NCBI GenBank assembly: GCA_018873245.2
Contig: JAEMBT020000009.1
Span: 17,577,794-17,641,793 of the forward strand
Source: Archegozetes longisetosus
Taxonomy: Eukaryota; Arthropoda; Arachnida; Sarcoptiformes; Trhypochthoniidae
Direction of reading: 5' to 3'
DNA: 64,000 bases
The notes beneath the pieces were generated by a model. The model saw nothing but the letters and a program-made list of their open reading frames with translations, ran no database searches and had not been told where the DNA came from. A program made the position numbers and the translations under genes. Shown here piece after piece: positions 40,169 through 50,700 of the stretch; position 1 is the first letter of the stretch, and every line of letters starts with the position of its first letter.

Positions 40169-41350
40169 TATATTGATATAAATAAGGTTGACATATCTAA
40201 TCAAATCTAATTGACAAAATAAGTGAAACAGTGACACAAAGCAGAAGTGAAATTTTGCGTTCATATTCATCTATTGCTTTGTCAACATCAGCCAAGTGCA
40301 TGTTTATAATACGATAATATTGAAGATAAATTTTTGAAGCCTTAGGTGTATTAAAATTACTATTCATAATGTGTTGAAAACAGAATAGGTATCGAAATCT
40401 ATAAGACTTGACTAACCTAGTCAATAATGCTTTCACTTGACTGATTGACCTATCAGTACAAAAGCTAATATTAATTAAATGTTTTATTATGACTGTTGAT
40501 TTAGACTATTAGATAGCTAAACAATTTAAAAATTGCTCTAAAGCGCTCTTATCTTGGCTAAAATGAATGTCACATCAAAAATAGGCTGCACACAAAAGGT
40601 TCTGAAATCTATTCAAAATCTCTAAATGAATTTCTTGAAACAATTGAATAGAATTATGAATTTGAACGCTTCAGAGAATATTCGTTTAATTATTCTTTCA
40701 TGTAGAATAAAGGGAACTGAATTTTTAATTTTCGATTCAGTCAAAATATTTACTCACTCTTTACAATCATGTTTACTAAGCTCTAGAAATTAAAGATGAA
40801 TCAAAATGATTTTACTCATTTAATTTAGAAATTTTCTCTTTCATATTGGATTAGATGTTAAGGAACTAATGCATTTAGTGAACTTGCTTTCACATAAGTT
40901 GACATAAAACTTAGAGATAGAATTGAAACAAAGGAATCTGAAGATGAAAATAATTAAATTTAAAGTATTATGTTACAACTTGAATTCAATGAAAAATATA
41001 CTGATCTCTTCTATGAGTAATTATCATTCTATTTAAATGATTATTATGAATTTGAGTAGGTATCATGGACAATTGTAAATCCTCTCAAACTAACTTCTAA
41101 TGTTAATTTAGAATTTTATAATTTTCAATACGATTCACGGTTTAAGTAATTAAATTGATTGAAATTATTTGACAAGTAATTGTGAATTTTGATAAATTGT
41201 CTGCGTAAAAGTAATCAATTTGAATGACATTTGAAATATGACGGTAGTGCTTTACTCAAGTAGAACTCACTTATTCTTCAAAGTTTTATTGGAGTGAGAC
41301 ACGATCATAAAACATTAGAAATATATTTTCTGTTTAGTATTGATTTAAAT

Positions 41351-42053
41351 CAGTGGTCGCCAGCCTATTTCGTTTGGTGGGCCATATTTCATATTTTCGG
41401 AGACAGATCAATTCACAAAGGCTTTAAATTGATCTCAGAGCAGAATAGGATGTGAATTCACATATCTGTCAAAATATAATTTTTTATCAAACATAGATTT
41501 CAAAGATATATTTGAGTAATGCCTTATTGATCATGTTTTGACAGAATAAACTGAACCGAGGTGACATTATCAAAACTTTATCTTAAAAAAGGACTTTATC
41601 TTTGGGTCGTTGGTCCAATACTCTAAACGGTACACCAAAGCAAAATTAAACTCAAGACTTGGAGTTGGTAGGAATGAAAGCTTTTTGCAAATTATTTTCA
41701 ATAACTTTTGACATAAAACAGCTGAAAATGAGCTCAAATCTAATATTATACTAGCAAGTGATCAATTTAACGCATTATTGAATTTGACTGTACTCGTAGG
41801 GCTTAATAGACGGAAAATGACATGTAATTTAGAAAATAAAAAAGAATTCGTTGAAAATATTCAAACACTAATATCAGAATTTTACTGATCAGAATGTCTC
41901 AAAGCTTACATGTCAGGAACAAATTTCTCGATGAATACAAAATTGAGGTATTTTTTACAAAAATACTTATTAATTATAACTCGAGAAAACTCATAAGACT
42001 AAGTCAATAATTAAGAAGGATCTAGTTCTCAAACCGTAAAGCGGCCACTACTG
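41351..42053. mobile_element. hAT-like element remnant, 703 bp
   Basis: The left end is CAGTGGTCGCCAGCC and the right end reads, on the opposite strand, CAGTAGTGGCCGC, both hAT-like. Flanking 8-mers ATTTAAAT (41343-41350) and ATTCAAAC (42054-42061) agree at six of eight positions, as for a decayed duplication. The interior has no intact transposase frame, so it is non-autonomous or a deletion remnant. Its left end resembles that of the 319-bp element at 30648, suggesting one family. Confidence 0.6.
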
Positions 42054-42833
42054 ATTCAAACAGTCACCAAATATAAGATAAATTTAGGTAAGTCTAAGCT
42101 GGCGTACTAAATATCCTATCCATGAAGAGTAATTGAATTACAATAACAGAGAATCGAAAATATCCTATATCAAAAAACGCCTATATCCTAGGAGAGCTAT
42201 TCACTGTTTTAAAGAGAGGCTTTATTTAATAAAAACCTTTTTGTTCATTGAAGAAGCCATTAACTTTGAAGTTTCTGTTTATCTATTGAAAGAGTGTTTT
42301 TAGGGAAAACAAACATTCTGGCCGTAAAAAGAGTACCAGTTGTTTAAACTAGAGATTTTCTTTCAAATGTAAAACTGTGCCTTTAATAATGAATTACTTT
42401 TACATAAATGCACAGAGCGATTTTTCATAATCAAAACCAAGAGCGCTTTTATTATTGTATTTGATAATGAAACTTTTATATAATATCTATTGAAAGATGA
42501 AATCAATGTTTAAACTTGAATAATAGCCTAACATAATAATTAGATTCATAAATCATAAAATTAATTCACAAACAAGCTCATAAAGTTGATAGTCTTAAAT
42601 AAATAGACCAAGCGAATCGATCTCAAACTTGACATTTATTATCGATTTAAGTTGAAAATTTGAAAAATAACATAAGGTTTATCTACACGCAACCAATTTT
42701 CTATTTGAATGCCTTCTTTTGAGTAGAACTTCGTTTTCTTCAATTGTTAAGACTCTGGAAGTAGAAAATCAAGTGGGATACTAAACTCGTATTAAATTCT
42801 CTTAACCGAATCTTAATTCAAAGACCAAGAGAG

Positions 42834-44626
42834 ATGGAGAGCAGACCGAGAAGAAAGTTCAAGACAACTGTTAAATTACTTAATGGTTTGGATATTGCGA
42901 AACCACTTCAAAGTGAGCATCAAGTTAGAAATGGTTTCTTTGATGGTTTCTTCGGCCAACTGTCAGAAAGACTCGACGGCAAAATAAAAATTCAACTTAA
43001 ACATTACGCTATAATATTGAGTCACTTTACAATCATATTAAAGACTATTGTTTTAATATTTGGAGATTTTAGTTATGAAACTCGTGTTAATTTGGCTGAT
43101 TGGTCTATTTTCATGGGTGGTGTTGAGAAATACACAAACGTTGTGATGATCCTGTCGTTTGTTTTAGGCATTTATTTGCATAAACTGTTTTATATAACAT
43201 CGTCTAAAAAACTATTTGCCTGGACGCAACTATTCAATATGATTAGAGGAATCATTTCTCCAAGACAACTTCATCTTAATATAAGTGACCGCAAAGTTTT
43301 GATCAAATTTCTATCTAGATCTAAGACTATACTTCGCTTAACTAACTTGTCCATATTTAGTTTAGGTGAGAAAAATCTAGTCTAATTCATTAAGAAATAA
43401 CCTTTTCAGAATAAACAGCGTTTTAGAAAGTCGTTTGTCCTAGTTGTTGGTAACTCGGATATTGGCGAACCCCGGTTGTTAGTAATTGATTTTCAGTGCA
43501 GTGGCTATTCCTATGAGCCTTTAATACTAAAGAGTTCGGATATTGGCAATAATACAGTGTCCGCTTACTGGCAAATATGGCTCCAATTATGACAATTTTA
43601 TGTTTTATATATTCAAAAACAATTTTTAAATTGTCCTAGATTTCTTTTTATACACATTAAGTAATCATTAAAATGATTATGATAACCAATTAATGTGATA
43701 AAACGCAATCATAATTTTAGTACAAATCTTTGCTTTCATTCAAATATAAATTGAGCGGATATTGGCAAACCCAGTAATTAACAGGCTATTTTGGCTGCAC
43801 CAACGAGTTGCCAATAACCGGGTCAGACTGTACATAAACTTGAATTCATGCTTAAATATACTATAAAAATTAATTTTAACCAATCATTGCAGGCATTTTA
43901 ATTGTACTAACAATAATCGGAGTAAGCATTGAATTTTTAACACCTAAACAATTATTAAATTCATCCATATTCATATTACTGGTAACATTAAGCAGTTATT
44001 ATACATTAGTTGATTCATATGCTTCGATGGCATTCTTCTACCTAATATTCTATTACTTTCAACTGAGATGTGAGAAAATCAACAAAAGGCTTAACAATTT
44101 ATATTTAAGCAAACAAATAAGTAGCAAATCAATCAAAGAAATAATAACAGATCATAACAGCATATGTTCTCAGCTATCGTGCTACAACAAATTCTGGCAG
44201 AAACACTATTTCTGTATAATATTTACAATAATTCCGTGCAATCTCTGCATACTACATCAAGTACTATTCGAAGACCTAAAATATTATTCACTACTAATGT
44301 ATAGTTTTGTAATATTGTGCTCTTGGGTCTTCATATTCTTTATATCATTTCAAGCATCTCTCATCTCACATCGTATTCATTTAACTTCTAAAACGTTAAA
44401 TCCTATTCAATGGTATTTAGATAGCTCTGTATTGAGTACTGGAAGTAGAATCAAATTGATGTCCTGTTACGAAAGAGTTAGCGGTGCGAAAAAGATTGGA
44501 TTCTCAATAAGATCTTTATTTGTAATGTCATATCCAATGCTTTATAGAGTAAGCAAAAATCAATGAATTATGTATGAATACTTATATATATTCTAGTATT
44601 CATTCTTAGTTTTGACTTTTATGTAG
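42834..44626 (+). CDS. Gustatory-receptor-like seven-helix chemoreceptor, 2-3 exons
   Basis: Exon 1 is 42834-43365 (donor TTAG/GTGAGA, phase 1). Exon 2 starts at 43893 after TCATTGCAG, and joining the two gives a continuous FSLGILIVLTIIG helix. Exon 2 either stops at 44566 (401 aa) or splices at 44548 (AGA/GTAAGC) to a 30-bp exon 44597-44626 that ends in a hydrophobic Leu/Phe-rich tail (405 aa); I prefer the latter slightly. The protein has a basic cytoplasmic-looking N-terminus, no signal peptide and about seven hydrophobic segments (near residues 57-78, 101-122, 163-190, 200-230, 270-295, 300-330 and the C-terminus). Length and topology fit the arthropod gustatory receptor family, as do the HNSICSQL...YNKFWQKH and FEDLKYY passages before TM5-TM6. 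These are usually ligand-gated channels of sensory neurons. The canonical TM7 TYhhhhhQF motif is not recognisable. The 527-bp intron carries a transposon fragment. Confidence 0.75.
43425..43830. mobile_element. Degenerate relative of the 84-bp TA element, inside the gustatory-receptor-like intron
   Basis: The right end, CGAGTTGCCAATAACCGGGTCAGACTG followed by TA, matches the ends of the element at 40085. The left end is decayed (GTTTGTCCTAGTTGTTGG where GTCTGACCCGGTTATTGG is expected). Internal copies of GGATATTGGCRAA and ACTGGCAAATA repeat the same motif, at 43450-43470, 43537-43550 and 43757-43772. No transposase remains. It fills most of intron 1 and explains its length. Confidence 0.65.
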
Positions 44627-44740
44627 CTCATAGTCATGTACATAAGATATTTCATATTAACTCATAAGTTGGCACGAAAATGAAAAATTATTTAATTCAA
44701 TATCGCATTAAGTGTGACAACGATGGCGATCATTTTAAAT

Positions 44741-44758
44741 AACTTAACCTAACCTAAT
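44741..44758. repeat. Short CCTAA array downstream of the chemoreceptor-like gene
   Basis: AACTTAACCTAACCTAA: three to four AACCT-type units in CCTAA orientation. Confidence 0.6.
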
Positions 44759-46206
44759 CGACTAAATTTCACCAAAAATAGACAATTATACAAACGAATT
44801 GATGTGAACTCGTATTGAATCAAAGTACTGTTATAGAACCAGAAAATGGTTCGCTTGTTTAAACTTAAACGAGAACATACATCTTAAGTGTGTTGGCGTT
44901 CACTTTTCAAACTGTTGATGCCTAAAAAATCAATATCATTAAAAGTCATTGTTAGCTGTAGCGAATTTTTGGGCTTAACCATTTATGATCAAAACATTAA
45001 GCATAAATACATTTTTAATAATCTAATTATTACTTCTGAATGAGTGTCTATCAATTTTTTAATAGATAACAATGAGGTCAGTAAAAAATTGATTTTTTAG
45101 ACAGTGACTACAGAAAAAATGAAATAAATCTAAATCACATTGTTTAAGCTAAAGTCGACTTATACAGTTGAAAAGATCAGTTAGAATTGAATTCTAAGAA
45201 TAAACCTTTCTTATTAGCTTCGTTTGTATTCCTAATCAAATCTAACGATTAGGAAATGGATCTGATATGCATTGACTGAAAAAAGCAAAGTGTTTATTTG
45301 GACAAAAGCGATATGCGCAGATTTCTAATACGCTTATAGACCATGTTTCTATTACTAATACTGATTAGGAACACAAACAATGTTAGAAAGAAACTATCAT
45401 GATCAAAGAAGATCTACCCACGCTGTATATTTTTATTACAAAAAACACGATCATCTATACTATTCCTTACAAGCATCTCTCAAACTAAAAGTTGGATCTA
45501 TTTCAAGAAAACAAACTCCTTATGAAACATAAGGATAAGGACTGTCGAGAACTAAATATTTTCTCCTCTTATGACAAAGTTTTGAAGCTTCAATCTGTTT
45601 GAAATATAGATTTACGCGTCATTAAACAGTCATTTAGTTGATTTGAACAGACGAATGTTAGACAAAAAAATAATTTCAGATCGATTTAGAAGAATAAGAA
45701 AGAACAGAACCAACTTTATTGATGAAAGACACGAATAACTGAAGTAACACACAAATATATTCGCATCAATGCTTTCTACATATAGAGAATAATTACTTTC
45801 AAATTAATTGAACAATTTGTGAATTGATGCATAAAATATTGAATTTGCAAAGTGCAGAGTGTTCCAGGATAACAATTCAAAGTTTCACTGAAGACATAGA
45901 GATTGAGCATAACTATTTTGGTGTTGAGCAATATTAAAAGTTGGACATAAAGCATGCGCTCAAATGTAATTTATAATAGAATTGATGGATCAAGAGTTGC
46001 GTGTTTGCGATTAGGCTTCAGTATTTGACAAATCCGAGGATTCGTAGTCCTTCTTCGACAAAACTCATTTATCAAGTTTGGTATCAGTCTCTTAGTATCA
46101 GTCCCTTGGTCAGTCTCTCGAAAACTCATTCATCAAATTTGGTGTCAAATTTGGTTGTAATGTATATCCATTACTATTATAATCATGTAAAATAAGTTAT
46201 AAAACA
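44759..46206. other. Intergenic region between chemoreceptor-like gene and GPCR copy 2
   Basis: About 1.4 kb, AT-rich, with no gene seen. At 46058-46150 a short passage repeats ACTCATTYATCAARTTTGGT and GTATCAGTCYCTTRG. This lies just upstream of the receptor start and probably belongs to its promoter or 5' UTR. Confidence 0.5.
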
Positions 46207-47442
46207 ATGAATCAAACTTTGATCGATACATCAGTTGTGAATCTAAATGATTCTCTAATTGAGTTAAGTGCAAACAATAGTAAAGTAGAAGAAGATTTAA
46301 CACTTCGAAACCTAATAACAATAAGTAGTTACTCAGTAATAGTATGCGTGTCACTAATGGGTAATTTGCTGGTATGTAAAGTGGCATTCGGTAAGAGAAA
46401 AATGCGGACAACAACTAATATGTTAATCGCAAGTCTGGCCTGTTCTGATATAGTCATGACTGCCTTTAATATACCCTTCAATGTCGCTCGACTTCTTCTT
46501 CTCGACTGGCCCTTCGGCAGTGTTCTATGTTTTTTAGTGCCGTTCATTCAAACTTCATGTGTTTATGTGTCAACTCTTACTATGACTGTGATCGCTGCCC
46601 ACAGATATATCTCAATAGTGACCAATAAGACTAATTCTCACAACTTTTCTTGTTTACGACTGACTTTTGTCATTTTGATAATATGGTTATTAGCAATGGT
46701 TCTTTCATTACCGCATTCGATATATAATGAAGTCAAACAAATCCTCTATAACGGCAAAACTTTGACTCGATGTCGAGTTACTTATCCTAAAGTGGACTTT
46801 GATTTCAGGCTGTTATTAACGGTTGAAGTTTTCATAACACAATATTTGGGGCCTTTACTAATCATTACATTATTTTACATGAAAATCGGATTTATTATTT
46901 CCAAACATGGCAAGATTTTAGTTTATGCCGATAATCAACGGCGAAGAACACATTCTGAAGTTAAGCGCAGGAGGATTGTTATGCTAGCTCTTGTTGTTTG
47001 TGTTTTTATGGTCTGTTGGCTCCCTATTAATGTTTATTATTTGTTAGTCGACTTCAAGGTTATCAAGAATAACTTCAAATTCTTTATTATTGTAAGTTTT
47101 ATAAGTTTTATAAGTTTTATAAACTTTTATAAGACTTTTATTTGAATTCTTAACATTTTTATAGTGTCATTGGTTTGCAATGTCCAGTGTTTGGTAAGCT
47201 CTAAAACAGTTTTCTCTTTAACCTTTATCTAACTAATGTTTACTTGGTTTTCTTGTAGTTACAATCCTTTTATATACTGCTGGCTCAATGAGACCTTCAG
47301 AGAAGAAGCTCAAAGATTGTTATTTTTTATGTCAAAATGTAATTGCGAGACAAAGTTTACAAATAGTATTGAGTATCGCCAAAATAGTCAACATGAGAAG
47401 AGCCGCTGTTTCAAACAAACGATTACCACCACCAATGTCTGA
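46207..47442 (+). CDS. Neuropeptide-type GPCR, NPY/GPR83-like (copy 2), 3 coding exons
   Basis: Coding exons are 46207-47091, 47165-47193 and 47259-47442, giving 365 aa. Donors are GTAAGT and GTAAGC, acceptors TTTTTATAG and TTCTTGTAG, introns 73 and 65 bp. The frame reads through the first donor to a stop at 47145, but splicing there gives the TM7 sequence [20 protein letters not shown]. Sequons NQT, NDS and NNS mark an extracellular N-terminus. All class A landmarks are present: GNLLVC, LACSD, TM3 Cys with RCRVTYP in ECL2, VCWLP in TM6 and a normal NPFIY in TM7. The TM3 motif is HRY instead of DRY, as in copy 1. The stretch from MRTTTN to the TM3 TMT differs from copy 1 at 5 of 62 residues; the termini and loops differ much more. 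The ligand is unknown. Poly(A) signals follow at 47705 and 47735. Confidence 0.92.
47092..47164 (+). other. GPCR copy 2 intron 1, built from a 9-bp repeat
   Basis: The 73-bp phase 0 intron begins GTAAGTTTT and continues with ATAAGTTTT, ATAAGTTTT, ATAAACTTTT. The 5' splice site therefore sits in a tandem array of near-copies of itself. It corresponds to copy 1 intron 9118-9204. Confidence 0.8.
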
Positions 47443-47704
47443 ACTTGAAAGATGAGTACTTTCGATCTACCTAATGCCTATTCTTTTCTCGTTTCTCATT
47501 ATTGCTATTCTTGCAAATCGCATTTTCAGCTACTTTACCAACTAATGTTTTGCTTTATTCTATCTAATGTCCTACTCTTACAAATTATAATCATTTGCTT
47601 TCAATCTCTAAAAATATGTGTCGAAAAAAATCTTTTATTGAACATAATTTAGACTTTAAGTTAAGATCTGAGCAAAAATGTAAGAAAAACTCTAAAATTG
47701 TCAA

Positions 47705-47740
47705 AATAAAACAATTTGATTCTATTTAACTATCAATAAA
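47705..47740 (+). promoter_or_regulatory. Poly(A) signals for GPCR copy 2
   Basis: AATAAA at 47705-47710 and 47735-47740, about 265-295 bp after the stop codon and on the same strand. Confidence 0.45.
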
Positions 47741-50700
47741 CACTTATTAATCTTGCAATGAGATAAACATGAACATAACATACATCGAATTTGATTTTCA
47801 CTCTTTCAAAATGAACTCAACAAAGCTGATTGGAAATTGATTTGAAAGATAGAACTCAGATTTATAACTCATTCTGCTATTTAAAGTGACTCAGCTCAAA
47901 ATTGATTGTTAAGTTGCAAAAGAAAATTGTTTATAGAGAGTGTTGTTTCGAATTTAGTTTCAAGTTAGGCGATTGGTTTGAAGCTAATGGATTTTGCTAT
48001 AAATACTTGGAGAGAAGATAGACTGAAACAGTTGACTATTTTCAGTGTTTGAGCTGTAAGATATGCAGTAAATCAATATGAATTTTCAAGCTAATCTAAA
48101 ATAATCATGCTCAAATTCCATTGATAACTCAATGGATTTTCTTATATATATATATATATATATCACTTCAAGATAAATTGATTTGCGCTCAAATTCTTAT
48201 TTACTATAAAAAGATTTTATTCTCTTCTATATTCACAATCTTTAGACATCTGAGAAAATCAATACTATATATACTGAATCACTCAATGCCTGCTATCTGA
48301 GGACATGTTCAGAATATTCAGAATGTGTAATTAATTAATTGTTATTGATTAAAGTATAAATAAACCTTGAGCATTAAACGAACTCTCATTTTGATACCTT
48401 GTTTACTATATTTACTCATAAATAAGTACTTATAGAAAGTGAATGAGAGCTCTGATTAATTGTTTCGACTAAAGCAAAATTACATGTCAACTCTTTCAAA
48501 AGAGGATTAAACACCAGTGTCAAGATCACACTAACATAAATGTTGAAATAATAAAAAAATCTCGGATTTGCCTAGCTAATTCTGCTTGAACTTTGCATTC
48601 CGATCAAAGAGAGACGATTTGAGTATTTATAATCAATTATGATCATTTTTGTACTATCAGCAAAAAGAATAAAGGTAAGACCTAGCGCTAAAAATTAAGA
48701 GATCTCTCAGTAGTAAGTCAAACAGTTGTCCTTTAGTAACTCATAAATATGAATCAAGTTTTGGAATTAAAACTAATAGTTTTTCACAGCATAGAAACTG
48801 AATTAGAAAAATTAAGCTTTTTTTTGTTTTCAAACAAATAATCTTTTTGCTGATGGTACTATTTATTTATATTGTATGAATACTTATTGAAAAGTTTTGA
48901 TTGTTTACTTCTAAAGTACGGGAATCGTTATAGAACACTAATACTAAATACTAACATCTTAGTTGTTGAACAAAGTGGATGATAAGAATTAGTAAATGTT
49001 GAACAAGCTACCAGCATATACAGCAGAGTACCATAGCTGTACTCACATTTTGATTACATTTTATAGCATTCTTTCAGTACATATTTAGTACGGTATAGAA
49101 ATAGAGCAAATAATATGATGTATGATTTGTGCCACTGACCTAAAAGTGTACACAAGTCGTGAGAAGAATTAATCGACAGCCAAACAATACTCTAATTAAA
49201 AGCTATTCATTTTAATTTATTTACTAGAATACTTTTTAATCTGAAAATATTTAAATTAGACACAGATCTAGTCAAAGGTTAGACAGTTTTTGTTGAGTTT
49301 CAGACAAGAAATATGAATAAAAACTGAAAATAACTGTAAAGAATTGAGCGTTAAGGTGATAAGAAACTAGCATATCTATTGTAGAATTAGCAGAATATTA
49401 CAAACAGAATCTGAACTATTCTTGTGAACAGTTCTAGCAAACATGTAAAAATAATTTGAATAGTGACTAAACATGTTTATTTATTCAGTTTTTAATCCTA
49501 TGCGATTCATTCATTATCATAAACTCTCACAAACTCATAATAAAAGCATTCTGATCTCAACTCATTTGCAAATCTTTTTACGTCAGCTTTGCATAAATCC
49601 CTTTCAAATGACTTTCTAGTCTAACGCTTTTCATGCACTAAATTTAATCTATTTCTCAGCTCTAACACCCAGATCAAGTTGAGACAAATGAATTTTTCAT
49701 TTTACTTATTTAGTACTCATTAGAAGTACGAAAAAACCAACCAATTTATTATATCTGTTTTCTTATCTTTTAACAAATTAAGCGACAGAATATTTGTTAT
49801 CTTTTCTCAATATAATACAAATATTATTTTCAGAATATTATTTCCAGAATATTATTATTCTGGTATTCAACCAGATCTATGTTGAGAACATAAATCTATA
49901 TATTCATAAATAAATAATAAGTCTACTATTAACCATACGCTTGCCTAAACGCTAAACATTACAAGAGGTCAAAAAGAAATTCTGATTATTTCTTATTATT
50001 TCCATTGAATGGCTTTTACCTAAAGTAAAAGACTTAACAAAATATAATGCAGTAATCATGTTATCGGAAATCAATCACAACTGATATAACGAAAAGTTGA
50101 ATCAAACCAACCGACTTATGAACAATATGTATGCAGAATAAACTTTCAAATAGCCATGTTTACAATCTTACTAAACATTGAATGCTATTCTTTTCTAAAC
50201 ACTATTCAATCATTTGAAATGTAGTAAACTTGAACCATAAAAAGAAATACAAAGTAGTTTGCAGTGAGATTTCTGCATTTTTGTAGTTCAGAAACGACTT
50301 GAATGCATTGTGCATAAAACGGAATTTCCGATATGCTCTCATTTCTCACCGAAAACTATGCAAATACGAGACATTATTAATAGCTTTTAATGGTTGATGT
50401 GTATTCTATTTGCATTTTTTATACATTAGAAACATACTAAAATGAACATAAAACATACTTTGATAACTCAATCAAATAATGATGAATCTTATCATTTATC
50501 AATTATTACTTTGAAAGAAGACTGAAATAACATCTAAACTATTTTTGTCAATTTTTTATATAATTGGTTCTTTATATTCTTGAATTCTTTGGGTTTGAGA
50601 ATTATGATAATAATCAGCAGCAAATTAGTCATAAATTCTTGTTATAAGTTGAACTTATTTGCCTAGAGCAGATTAAAATTCTTGAAGAATTCAGTATTTT

